Assembly (NCBI GenBank): GCA_964440915.1
Contig: CAYTTV010000009.1
Span: forward strand, 1 to 64,000
Reading direction: 5' to 3'
Length of the DNA stretch: 64,000 bases
Source: CAMPJM01 sp964440915
GTDB lineage: Bacteria; Bacteroidota; Bacteroidia; Cytophagales; Cyclobacteriaceae
Position numbers and translations under genes: made by a program. The notes under the pieces were generated by a model. It saw only the letters and a list, made by a program, of their open reading frames with translations. It was not told where the DNA came from and made no database searches. The first letter of the stretch is position 1; each line of letters begins with the position of its first letter. Below, one piece after another: positions 46,696 through 55,257 of the stretch.

Positions 46696-46729
46696 TTCAG
46701 GCCCTATGCCTAATGCAAAAGGGCCTGAA
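46696..46729 (-). ncRNA. Stem-loop between atpE and atpF
   Basis: TTCAGGCCCT (46696-46705) pairs with AGGGCCTGAA (46720-46729), a GC-rich 10-bp stem with a 14-nt loop. In the transcript it begins 5 nt after the atpE stop. Stabilising the atpE end would help meet the need for many c subunits per complex (inference). Confidence 0.6.
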
Positions 46730-46734
46730 GTTCA

Positions 46735-46995
46735 TTAGAATGTTATTTGGTCATTTGTAGCGATCAAAAGACACACTACCATGCCAAACAACGATACCAC
46801 CTCAATCAGGGCAGCAATGATCAACATCGCTGTCTGAATCTTACCAGCAGCTTCTGGCTGCCTAGCAATACCTTCCATGGCTTGGCCACCGATTCTTCCG
46901 ATACCTAGGGCTGCGCCTATTGCAACAATCCCTGCACCGATTCCAGCACCTACCAAAGCAAGTCCTGCGGACAATAATAATGTAGTTAGTAACAT
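46735..46995 (-). CDS. atpE: F0 ATP synthase c subunit
   Basis: This 86-residue hairpin of two membrane helices forms the ion-binding ring. The polar loop GGQAMEGIARQPEAAGKIQ is conserved, and the ion-carrying carboxylate is E65 in AALIEVVSLF. No Gln in helix 1 and no Ser after E65 are seen, which argues for proton rather than sodium coupling (inference). The expected large excess of c subunits fits the hairpin after its stop codon. Confidence 0.97.
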   Translation of the reverse strand: MLLTTLLLSAGLALVGAGIGAGIVAIGAALGIGRIGGQAMEGIARQPEAAGKIQTAMLIIAALIEVVSLFGMVVCLLIATNDQITF

Positions 46996-47042
46996 AAGAT
47001 ATATATAAAATTAAACAAAAAGGTTTCTTTCACTATGCCCAG

Positions 47043-48119
47043 TTAAATAAGGGCCTTGTCCACATCATCATCTGTATGATGGTGTTCCTGAACGGCAGCA
47101 CCTATATACATGGAGGAAAACAGCGTAAACACATACGCTTGTATTGTGGCAACCAAGATCTCTATTATGTTAATAAAGACAACTAAAAGACTGCTGGCTA
47201 TTCCAACAGCATAAGAGGTAAAGATAAAGTTGAGGCCGATTAGGCTCAGAATAACTATATGCCCGGCGGTAATGGCCACAAACAACCTGATCATGAGTGA
47301 AAAAGGCTTTGTAAACAATCCGATAAACTCCACTACAACCATTACTGGCAAGATGTAAAAAGGAACTCCAGGTGTAGCAAACACGTGTTTCCAATAGTCT
47401 TTATTACCGCTAACATTGGTGATAACAAATGTAATAATGGCAAGCACAAAGGTAACTGCTATGTTCCCTGTAAGGTTTGCCGCTCCAGGCATAAGCCCCA
47501 TAATATTGGCTACAAGAATGAAAAAGAACAGTGTAAGCAAATAGGGCAAATATTTTTTATACTTAGGCCCAATGTTGGGCTTTGCTATTTCGTCGCGAAT
47601 AAAAATAACCAAGGGTTCGATAAACGCTGCGACACCTTTAGGGGCTGCATTGGGATGCTTTTTATAGCGGCTTGCAGACTTTAATGCTAAAAAGCCTACC
47701 ACAAGCAGCGTAAGGAAAAGCATCGCTACGTTTTTTGTTATGGAAAAATCATAGAAAGTTCTGGACGGATCTTGTGCTACCACATGCTCGTGCGCATCAA
47801 TAGTATAGCCTTCATGCCAGATCCGCTCATGTGTTGCAGGATCGACAAAATCCGATGACATAAAGAATTCCAATCCTTTATCGGGGGAGTACAGTATGAC
47901 AGGCAGCGGAATGGTGATATGTGTATGTCCTATCGTAGCGAAATGCCATTCGTGTGCATCTTTAATGTGATGCATGATAAAGCCTGTTGGGTTTTCCTCT
48001 TCTACTTGCTGGGCTTCGTTTTGAGCAAAAGTGAGCGTAAAACTAAACAATAAGAAAGTAGTGGCTATAAAGGTTTTAATCAGAGCTTTATACGGGGCAG
48101 AAATCACAGCTTCAGTCAT
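47043..48119 (-). CDS. atpB: F0 ATP synthase a subunit
   Basis: This stator channel protein passes protons to the c ring. The essential arginine is R278 in LMIRLFVAITAGH. At 358 residues it is longer than the E. coli protein (271) because of an N-terminal extension: a signal-like segment (TFIATTFLLFSFTLTFAQ) plus a His-rich stretch (HHIKDAHEWHFATIGHTH), as is common in Bacteroidota. Its start overlaps the end of the AtpI-like gene by 8 bp. Confidence 0.95.
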   Translation of the reverse strand: MTEAVISAPYKALIKTFIATTFLLFSFTLTFAQNEAQQVEEENPTGFIMHHIKDAHEWHFATIGHTHITIPLPVILYSPDKGLEFFMSSDFVDPATHERIWHEGYTIDAHEHVVAQDPSRTFYDFSITKNVAMLFLTLLVVGFLALKSASRYKKHPNAAPKGVAAFIEPLVIFIRDEIAKPNIGPKYKKYLPYLLTLFFFILVANIMGLMPGAANLTGNIAVTFVLAIITFVITNVSGNKDYWKHVFATPGVPFYILPVMVVVEFIGLFTKPFSLMIRLFVAITAGHIVILSLIGLNFIFTSYAVGIASSLLVVFINIIEILVATIQAYVFTLFSSMYIGAAVQEHHHTDDDVDKALI

Positions 48120-48528
48120 TTATTTCTCCTTGGTTTGAAATCGGCCGCAAGTTACCTATAATGCTATAGATTTCAAATACCAAATAAAATAAATAGACTA
48201 TAAAAAAATTCAAAACCAATACAATTCTGTCATTGTGAAAGTTGAGAATGAGATAGGCTATGGCCCCAAGGCTAAGAAATAGTCTAATCAGCATGCTGAC
48301 CAAAAACAGAGGAGCAAAGCTTTGGGCAGATTTAGAGGACTTTGATAAAGCATAAGTATTATAAGCCGCCACTATGAGGGCAATAATGGCTGACATGGCA
48401 ATGATTAACCATATTGCGCTATGTATATAAGCCGAAGTGGCTGGAATGATATTTAGGAGATAAGCGATTACACAAATGCCGAGTGTAACGCCTGCTATTT
48501 TAAGTGCTAGAGGTAAAAATGTTTTCAC
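48112..48528 (-). CDS. AtpI-like four-helix membrane protein
   Basis: The 138-residue protein has four membrane helices, a GTG start at 48528 and no better ATG. It lies directly before atpB and overlaps it by 8 bp. Its position and size match the AtpI-like proteins that often open ATP synthase operons and help assemble the c ring or supply magnesium. Sequence similarity cannot be judged here, so the call rests on context. Confidence 0.6.
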   Translation of the reverse strand: MKTFLPLALKIAGVTLGICVIAYLLNIIPATSAYIHSAIWLIIAMSAIIALIVAAYNTYALSKSSKSAQSFAPLFLVSMLIRLFLSLGAIAYLILNFHNDRIVLVLNFFIVYLFYLVFEIYSIIGNLRPISNQGEIND

Positions 48529-48622
48529 GCAGTATATCAGTTAAGCTACAAATGTACGCCTTTCTCGGAAACCTAGTGAAATGTAAATGATGGGCTTCAA
48601 AACAGCGTGTAAAATGATGCTA

Positions 48623-48868
48623 TTATTGTTTTGGCAATGATTTGTATAACAAATAAAAAGAGGCGCCAATGCCAATAAAAGAAAGGATCAGCACAAAAAC
48701 AGGCTTGCCCTGCATAAACCTATCATCTAATGCCAATCCTCCCCACACAGAAAGCCCTATTACAAAGCACATCTGAAAGCCCAAACCGGAGTACTTTAAG
48801 TAATCTCTAAGCGGATTTGACTCCTTTTTCTGCCCCGAAGGACTTGTTTTCTGATTTTTCTGCTCCAA
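48623..48868 (-). CDS. AtpZ/AtpI-family membrane protein
   Basis: The 81-residue protein has two helices. YLKYSGLGFQMCFVIGLSVWGG, LALDDRFMQGKPVFVLILSFIGIGASFYLLYKS matches the AtpZ layout (first helix, GG-x-x-LD turn, second helix). The frame has no ATG before the first helix, and the start is taken as TTG 48868. This makes its first 62 bp overlap the end of the bactofilin gene in another frame. A start further in would delete part of the conserved YLKYSGLG region. Confidence 0.65.
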   Translation of the reverse strand: MEQKNQKTSPSGQKKESNPLRDYLKYSGLGFQMCFVIGLSVWGGLALDDRFMQGKPVFVLILSFIGIGASFYLLYKSLPKQ

Positions 48869-49256
48869 TGGTTTCGCCTATCTTTATTTCTTTCATGGCA
48901 CCGCCCATCTTAACGCCACCGTTAAATGTGGCACCCGACTCGATAATTAGTTTGTTGGCCGTGATATCACCGTGGATGACTGCTGTAGGTTTTAGCACAA
49001 GCAGCTCAGTTACTTCCAACACTCCTTTTACCTCACCTTCTATCTCTGCATTCTGAGCCAGGATATTGCCGTCAACAAAAGAGGATTGTCCTAACACAAC
49101 TTTTGACTTAGACTTAATGTTTCCGACAACTTTGCCCTCAATTCGGATATTGCCAAATGTTTCTACGTTCCCTTCGAGTACTGTTCCTTTGCCGATGTTG
49201 TTGCTAGAGTTGCTGATTTGCTCTGCTACCTTTTTGTCTTCTTTATTAGTAAACAT
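48807..49256 (-). CDS. Bactofilin (polymer-forming cytoskeletal protein)
   Basis: The 149-residue protein has a central right-handed beta-helix domain (about 20-115) made of short repeats such as GTVLEGNVETFGNIRIEGKV and GDITANKLIIESGATF. A disordered charged C-terminal tail (GAEKSENKSFGAEKG) follows. Bactofilins self-assemble into filaments on the inner membrane and position cell-wall enzymes. Here the gene is directly preceded, 19 bp upstream, by an M23 peptidase gene, the same pairing described for other bactofilin systems. Downstream, its end overlaps the AtpZ-like gene by 62 bp. Confidence 0.92.
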   Translation of the reverse strand: MFTNKEDKKVAEQISNSSNNIGKGTVLEGNVETFGNIRIEGKVVGNIKSKSKVVLGQSSFVDGNILAQNAEIEGEVKGVLEVTELLVLKPTAVIHGDITANKLIIESGATFNGGVKMGGAMKEIKIGETIGAEKSENKSFGAEKGVKSA

Positions 49257-49275
49257 GACTGATATTTTTGATTAA

Positions 49276-50142
49276 TTAAAATGATACGAAATCTTCTGGA
49301 TCCATAGGGTTGCCATTATACCAAAATTCCAAATGCAAATGGGGCCCCGTGGTAAGCTCTCCTGAGTTTCCTATAATTGCAATGATATCTCCGGCGCGGG
49401 CAAAATCTCCCACCTTCTTTAGCAATGCCGAATTGTGCTTATATACAGAAATCAGGTTATTCCTATGTTGTACTGCAATGATGTGCCCAGCCTCTTGCGT
49501 CCAATCCGAAACGATTACCGTTCCATCCGCAACACACTTTATGGGTTCATTTTTTTTTGACACTATGTCTACTCCAAAATGGCCATTCTTCAAATTATAG
49601 GGCGAAGAGACTATGCCGGATATCGGTGAAAAGAAATATATTTCCTGCAATTCACTGTTTGTATGACTGGCCAAGGTATAAATAGACTGATCTTCTTCTT
49701 CAAATGACCTCCTAAATTGATTGTCAATATCCCTTAGGTTTTGTATCTCCGTATCCACGTTCAATTGTCCCAATGCATCCGTTTCTTCTTCGGCTATCCG
49801 ATTTGGTGTTTCGATCACACCATCTCCTGCTACTATATTTTGAAAATTCTCAATAAATCGCGATTTTCTGTCAACTTCCACCACCAATGAATCTATCTGC
49901 ATCGATAATTCTATGAGTTTTCTATTCACTTCTACTTCTGCATGTCGAGGGTCAAACCACTGGCCCAAGATCGTATGCACTAGATACAGGCTCAACCCCA
50001 TAAAAATGAGGAATAAGGATAAGAAAAAAACTATTAACTTTGCATAGTTGAAACTAAAGGTGGTCTTTTCTGCAAAATTCTCTTCATTTCGTATAATGAG
50101 GAGGAACCTGTTCGTTAATCTATTTGATAAAGTTTTTTTCAA
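49276..50142 (-). CDS. Membrane-anchored M23 (LytM-type) peptidase
   Basis: The 288-residue protein has a short cytoplasmic N-terminus, one membrane helix (LIVFFLSLFLIFMGLSLYLVHTIL), a coiled coil (about 65-140) and a C-terminal LytM domain. HFGVD and GPHLHLE supply the zinc ligands, so it looks catalytically intact. It cuts peptidoglycan peptides in the periplasm and probably works with the bactofilin gene 19 bp downstream. No ATG precedes the membrane helix. TTG 50142 (KKTLSNRL) is chosen because TTGs at 50181 and 50178 lie inside or beside the -7 promoter element at 50179-50186. Confidence 0.85.
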   Translation of the reverse strand: MKKTLSNRLTNRFLLIIRNEENFAEKTTFSFNYAKLIVFFLSLFLIFMGLSLYLVHTILGQWFDPRHAEVEVNRKLIELSMQIDSLVVEVDRKSRFIENFQNIVAGDGVIETPNRIAEEETDALGQLNVDTEIQNLRDIDNQFRRSFEEEDQSIYTLASHTNSELQEIYFFSPISGIVSSPYNLKNGHFGVDIVSKKNEPIKCVADGTVIVSDWTQEAGHIIAVQHRNNLISVYKHNSALLKKVGDFARAGDIIAIIGNSGELTTGPHLHLEFWYNGNPMDPEDFVSF

Positions 50143-50178
50143 TTTGGATATTGCTCGGTCTCGAAGTAGTAATGTCAA

Positions 50179-50186
50179 CAAAAATA
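50179..50186 (-). promoter_or_regulatory. -7 promoter element of the M23-bactofilin-ATP synthase unit
   Basis: TATTTTTG on the minus strand is a perfect TAnnTTTG match about 37 nt before TTG 50142. TTTA about 22 nt further up is a weak -33 match. If right, the whole run down to atpG could come from this promoter. Confidence 0.45.
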
Positions 50187-50269
50187 TATATTATTACCCA
50201 GATCGATAAAGTTTATTGCATTAATATAGTCCAATTTTCGTTTCATTGTAATAAAATTCACGTTTTTGC

Positions 50270-52843
50270 TTGAAAACCATTTTCCCATATAAAATCCTTT
50301 CGTGGCTGTGGGTCATCCCAGTGGTATTGCTTATAGGCTGCTCCGCTGAAAAGAACACGCTTGTGAGCAAGGCTTACCACAATCTCACTGCCCGGTACAA
50401 TGCTTATTTCCTTGCCAAGGAACGGATGAAGGAAATAGAGACAATTTATTGGGAAAATCACGACGACAACTACTATAATATACTCAGCATATTTCCAAAA
50501 GTGGATACTGTAATGGCTGCTTTTGTGCAAGAGCCTCTTGAAGATTGTATTGTAAAGGCTTCCTTGGCTATCCAGAACCACAAAAACAGCAAATGGGTAG
50601 ACGATAGTTATATTTTGGTTGGTAAGGCACGCTATTATGATGCAGATTTTGTAAACGCTATAGAGACTTTTAAATATGTGAATGTCAATAGCCCAGACGA
50701 CAATGCACGGCATGAAGCGCTTGTCTTTCTCATGCGCACCTTTATCGACTACGAAGAACAGCAAAATGCCATAGCCGTATCTGATTTCTTACAAAAGGAA
50801 AAACTCAATAAAAACAACCTTAAAGCATTGTACCTCACGAGGGCATATCTATACCAACAGAGGCAAGATTATAACAATATGGTTCAAAACCTTGCACTGG
50901 CTGTACCATTATTGCGCAAGGAAGACAGACCAGCGAGGTTACATTTTATTACTGGTCAAGTTTTTCAAGAACTTGGATTTGAGTCGCTGGCATATGAGCA
51001 TTACCGGGAGAGCCTTAAAAACAACCCTGCTTACGAGCTTTCATTTTATGCCAGGCTCAACATGGCTCAAGTATTTGAACTGGCCGACAACAAAGATGTC
51101 AATAAAGCCCGGAAGTACTTTAGAGGCTTACTCAGGGATAATAAGAACAAGGAGTTTCGCGATAAGATCTATTATGAAATGGCGGAGTTCGAGCGGAAGC
51201 AAGGCAATCAAGAACAGGCGATTACTTACTATAAAAACTCTGTACAAGCCAGCGTCAGCAACAACCGACAGAAATCATATGCTTTTCATAGGCTTGGGCA
51301 GATATATTATGAAGAGATCAAGAACTATGCGCTGGCCAAGGCCTATTACGACAGCACCATATCAGTAATGCCCACTACAGAAGAAAATTATGAAAGGATA
51401 AAAAAGCGGCAAGAAGTACTTGCGGATTTCGTACTACAGCACAATACCATTGCATTGCAAGACAGCCTCCTGCAGCTATCATACATGGACTCTTCCGCAT
51501 TGGTTGCTATGGCTGACCTGCGCTTTGCAACGCAGCAAGAGGATCTCAAGCTCCTCGCCCAATCTTCGCGACAGGCCGGGGGTTTTAGCGGGTCAAACAA
51601 CCTCTTTAGTCAAATGGGGAATGCTGAAACACAGACGGGAAGCTGGTACTTCTATAGTTCTGCTTCTATCAGTACTGGTCGGGCGGAATTTATGCGACGA
51701 TGGGGTAATAGACCCCTGCAAGATAACTGGCGAAGAAATAAAACTTTGATCAATAGACAGGCCAATACGTTCGCTCAAAACGAAACTCTTGAAGAAGGAT
51801 CCGAAGAAATTGGCCTGAGTGAAGAAGAACAAAGGACGGCTTATAGGCAAGAGTTTTTCAGTCAAATACCCTTTTCAGATGAGGCTCGAGCCAATGCGCA
51901 TCTGTCTATAGAAGAGGCTTATTATACTTTAGGCAATATCTATAACTTCAATTTGGAGGAGCCTCAAAATGCCCAAGAAACTTTTATAACCTTGCTAGAA
52001 AGATACCCAGAGACTTCGCATGAGCCGGAAGTACTGTATCTATTATACATCATCAGCAACAACTTGCAGCCACTGCAAGGAGAACCCTATAAGGAAAGGC
52101 TGCTGCGCGAATTTCCCAACACGACTTATGCCAAGACCATCCGTAATCCTAATTATAAGCAGGAAAGTGAAGCATTGAGTGCCGAGTTACAAGCATTGTA
52201 TGCCACGGCGTTTAAAGCTTACAAAAACGGCGACTATCCACAAGCCGATAGCTTATTATCTTTTGCCCTAAATGAATATCCCGTAACTGATTTTACGGAC
52301 AACCTGAGTTTGCTGCAAATTATGCTGATAGGAAAAACTGAACATATCTCCCAGTACCAGTATAGATTAGAACAGTTCGTTGAGCGTTTTCCTGATAGTG
52401 AATTGATCGATTATGCACGATCTTTGCTAGAAGCATCACGGCAGTTTCAGGCCGCAGTATTGAAAGCAGGAGGGGCACAAAGCTTTGTTGAAGATTTTGA
52501 TCAGACTCATATCTTTGTTTTGGTTTATGACAAGGATTTTACTTTGGCTAATCTCTTGCCTCAGAAGCTGGACACGCTTAGCGAGCAGAATTTCAAAGCC
52601 TTGGAACTCAGGTCAGGCAACATGAGTTTCAACGAGCAACAGGGCATGATTATGGTGAATGAATTTAAATCCAAACAAGAAGCTTTAGCATACAGAGCGC
52701 TTGTTAACCAGGACGGTACTATAAAAAGTGCATTTAAGGAGAATAAAGTACAAGACTTTATAATTACAAAAGATAACTTTCAAATATTATCTAAAACTAA
52801 AGATATTCCCAGTTACGTTTCCTTTTTCGAGGAGCATTATTAA
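50270..52843 (+). CDS. porW: PorW/SprE-type IX secretion lipoprotein (TPR protein)
   Basis: The 857-residue lipoprotein, SprE in Flavobacterium and PorW in Porphyromonas, is needed for type IX secretion and gliding. The signal peptide ends VVLLIGCSAEKN (Cys at 24), followed by VSKAYHNLTARYNAYFLAKERMKE, the family's opening motif. Many TPR-like repeats cover about 90-700. No ATG precedes the signal peptide; the only suitable start is TTG 50270. It is divergent from the M23 gene and 14 bp upstream of the PBP gene. Other type IX genes are not in the window. Confidence 0.88.
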   Translation: MKTIFPYKILSWLWVIPVVLLIGCSAEKNTLVSKAYHNLTARYNAYFLAKERMKEIETIYWENHDDNYYNILSIFPKVDTVMAAFVQEPLEDCIVKASLAIQNHKNSKWVDDSYILVGKARYYDADFVNAIETFKYVNVNSPDDNARHEALVFLMRTFIDYEEQQNAIAVSDFLQKEKLNKNNLKALYLTRAYLYQQRQDYNNMVQNLALAVPLLRKEDRPARLHFITGQVFQELGFESLAYEHYRESLKNNPAYELSFYARLNMAQVFELADNKDVNKARKYFRGLLRDNKNKEFRDKIYYEMAEFERKQGNQEQAITYYKNSVQASVSNNRQKSYAFHRLGQIYYEEIKNYALAKAYYDSTISVMPTTEENYERIKKRQEVLADFVLQHNTIALQDSLLQLSYMDSSALVAMADLRFATQQEDLKLLAQSSRQAGGFSGSNNLFSQMGNAETQTGSWYFYSSASISTGRAEFMRRWGNRPLQDNWRRNKTLINRQANTFAQNETLEEGSEEIGLSEEEQRTAYRQEFFSQIPFSDEARANAHLSIEEAYYTLGNIYNFNLEEPQNAQETFITLLERYPETSHEPEVLYLLYIISNNLQPLQGEPYKERLLREFPNTTYAKTIRNPNYKQESEALSAELQALYATAFKAYKNGDYPQADSLLSFALNEYPVTDFTDNLSLLQIMLIGKTEHISQYQYRLEQFVERFPDSELIDYARSLLEASRQFQAAVLKAGGAQSFVEDFDQTHIFVLVYDKDFTLANLLPQKLDTLSEQNFKALELRSGNMSFNEQQGMIMVNEFKSKQEALAYRALVNQDGTIKSAFKENKVQDFIITKDNFQILSKTKDIPSYVSFFEEHY

Positions 52844-52857
52844 TTATTGAACAATCT

Positions 52858-55203
52858 ATGGCCAATACGAAGCCCAAAGCAAAAAAAAATAGCGGCAAAC
52901 TCATTTCTAACATCATAAAGGGTATGTGGATCGCTTTTATAGCGATGCTTGTTTTCCTTCCCTTGTTTATCTTTTCTGTTAGCATCAATCTGTTCAATCT
53001 CTATGGGGAACAGCCCAGCTTAAGATCTTTGGAGAATCCTGAGGAAGAGCTGTCGTCGGAGCTATACTCAGCAGACAATATCCTTTTGGGTAAATATTAT
53101 CGAGAGAACAGGAGTCCTGTGAGCTATGAAGAGCTTTCGCCCAATCTGATTAACGCTTTAATAGCGGTTGAAGACTATCGATTTGAGCAGCATTCCGGCA
53201 TTGATCTCAGAGGCCTGAGCCGAGCGGTGGTGTTTTATCTGCTGCCTGGAGGATATGCAGGTGGAGGCAGCACGCTTTCACAGCAACTTGCCAAGAATCT
53301 ATTTGAGACCAGGAGCGAACGATATGAAGGGGCCTTGCACGGCATTCCTGGTTTGGGAAAGTTTATCGATAAGGTAAAGGAGTGGATTGTGGCGGTAAAG
53401 CTAGAACGTTCCTATACCAAAAAAGAAATATTGCAGATGTACCTTAATACTGTTCCGTACGGAAGCAACGCCCATGGGATAAAAGTAGCAGCGCAAACTT
53501 ACTTTAACACTACACCTGACAGCCTAAACATTCAAGAAGCTGCACTACTAGCAGGCATGGTTCAAGCACCTACAAGGCATAATCCAGTATTCAACTATGA
53601 GAGTGCCTTTCACAGACGTAATGTTGTATTAGCTCAAATGCTCAAATACGATATGCTATCACGAGAGACTTTTGATTCTCTAAAGTTATTGCCGATAGAA
53701 TTGGACTACAATGTGGCCAACCACAATCAGGGCTTGGCTACCTACTTTAGAAGAGTAGTCGGGGCTTATTTGGGCAGTTGGGCCAAAGAGCATGGATACG
53801 ATCTATATGAAGGAGGATTAAAGATTTATACGACCATTGACAGCCGTCTGCAAGAGTATGCCGAAGAAGCGATGAACGAACACATGTCTTATCTCCATAA
53901 GGTTTTTATAAATCATTGGAAAGGAAGAAACCCGTGGATAGATGAACAAGGGAGAGAAATACCCAACTTCCTAGCTACAGCGGCGAGTCGAACTCCACGA
54001 TATAGAACGCTCGTGGAAATATATGGAAAGGATTCTGATTCTGTTGACATCATCATGAACAAGCCCGTACCTATGCGTGTCTTTTCTTGGGAAGGGGAGA
54101 TCGATACGGTGCTCAGCCCAATGGACTCGATCAAATACTATAAGCATTTCCTTAGGGCAGGGTTTATGGCAATGGATCCGCATTCAGGCCAGATCAAGGC
54201 CTGGGTGGGAGGTATAAATCACAAATTTTTTAAATACGATCATGTAATGCAGGGCAAGCGGCAGCCTGGATCTACTTTCAAACCGATTTTATATGCTGCA
54301 GCCATAGACAATGGCTATTCTCCTTGCTATGAGGTATATGATACGCCAGTTACTTTTGAGGCTAGTGGCGATCAACCTGCCTATAAACCCAACAATGCTG
54401 AGGGCAAATATTCAGGACAACGCATGACCATTCGTGAGGGAATGGCCAGATCCATTAACTCTATTGCTGCATTCATGATCAAGAAGATAGGACCTGCAAT
54501 GGTAGTGGATTATGCCAAAAGGCTTGGAATAGAAAGTCATCTAGATCCAGTTCCTGCACTTGCTTTAGGTACAAGCGATGTTTCTATTTTCGAGCTTGTG
54601 GGTGCCTATAGCACATTTGTGAATGAGGGAGTATATACCCGGCCTTACTTTATTACACGAATAGAAGATAAAAATGGTAATGTGCTACAAGAATTCCCTC
54701 CCAGAACCAGGGAAGCACTTAGCGAAGAAACGGCTTATCTCATGCTGCATATGTTGAAGGGCACCACCGAATGGTTTGGAGAAGATCATGACCGATTTGG
54801 TACAGCAGTAGGTCTCGGGCGATATGGGTTGCTCACTGATGGCAATGAGGTTGGGGGCAAAACAGGAACCACAGCGAATTATTCAGACGGCTGGTTTGTC
54901 GGTGTTACTAAAGATTTAGTAGCAGGCGTATGGGTAGGTGGTGAGGATAGAAGTATACATTTTAGAACGCTAGCATTAGGGCAAGGCGGCAGAATGGCTA
55001 TGCCCATTTATGGAAGGTTCATGGAAAAAGTATACAATGATCCAGATTTGGATATAACCAAGGGGCCTTTTAAGCGACCTTCTCGTGGGTTGTCTGTAGA
55101 GATTAACTGTGACCGCTACAGGAATCAGGATTATGCGCAAGAATCCGATTCATTACAATTATATCAACCACAAGAACGTATCAACCCTGGCGATATTTTC
55201 TAA
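52858..55203 (+). CDS. Bifunctional penicillin-binding protein 1A
   Basis: The 781-residue inner-membrane enzyme polymerises glycan strands and cross-links them. A membrane anchor (AFIAMLVFLPLFIFSVSINLF) comes first. The GT51 domain (about 75-250) has EDYRFEQHSGID and GGSTLSQQLAKN. The transpeptidase domain (about 420-720) has STFK near residue 470, SIN near 533 and KTGTT near 667, so both halves are complete. It follows the PorW/SprE gene by 14 bp, which suggests cotranscription. It ends near a hairpin shared with the convergent receptor gene. Confidence 0.95.
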   Translation: MANTKPKAKKNSGKLISNIIKGMWIAFIAMLVFLPLFIFSVSINLFNLYGEQPSLRSLENPEEELSSELYSADNILLGKYYRENRSPVSYEELSPNLINALIAVEDYRFEQHSGIDLRGLSRAVVFYLLPGGYAGGGSTLSQQLAKNLFETRSERYEGALHGIPGLGKFIDKVKEWIVAVKLERSYTKKEILQMYLNTVPYGSNAHGIKVAAQTYFNTTPDSLNIQEAALLAGMVQAPTRHNPVFNYESAFHRRNVVLAQMLKYDMLSRETFDSLKLLPIELDYNVANHNQGLATYFRRVVGAYLGSWAKEHGYDLYEGGLKIYTTIDSRLQEYAEEAMNEHMSYLHKVFINHWKGRNPWIDEQGREIPNFLATAASRTPRYRTLVEIYGKDSDSVDIIMNKPVPMRVFSWEGEIDTVLSPMDSIKYYKHFLRAGFMAMDPHSGQIKAWVGGINHKFFKYDHVMQGKRQPGSTFKPILYAAAIDNGYSPCYEVYDTPVTFEASGDQPAYKPNNAEGKYSGQRMTIREGMARSINSIAAFMIKKIGPAMVVDYAKRLGIESHLDPVPALALGTSDVSIFELVGAYSTFVNEGVYTRPYFITRIEDKNGNVLQEFPPRTREALSEETAYLMLHMLKGTTEWFGEDHDRFGTAVGLGRYGLLTDGNEVGGKTGTTANYSDGWFVGVTKDLVAGVWVGGEDRSIHFRTLALGQGGRMAMPIYGRFMEKVYNDPDLDITKGPFKRPSRGLSVEINCDRYRNQDYAQESDSLQLYQPQERINPGDIF

Positions 55204-55212
55204 TATTTTAAA

Positions 55213-55257
55213 GTTTATCGCTGCGCTATATTCATAAATTATAGTTCAGCGATAAAC
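55213..55257. terminator. Hairpin between convergent PBP1A and receptor genes
   Basis: GTTTATCGCTG (55213-55223) pairs perfectly with CAGCGATAAAC (55247-55257), with an inner CTATA/TATAG stem. It begins 10 nt after the PBP1A stop and covers the last codons of the receptor gene. Suitable as a bidirectional terminator, though U-tracts are weak. Confidence 0.5.

Noticed and set aside
50143..50181. Longer M23 peptidase start at TTG 50181 or 50178
   Set aside because: These codons fall in or next to a perfect -7 promoter element, so they could not be in the mRNA.
50258..50764. 168-residue minus-strand frame over PorW/SprE
   Set aside because: Antisense shadow of a well-supported lipoprotein gene.
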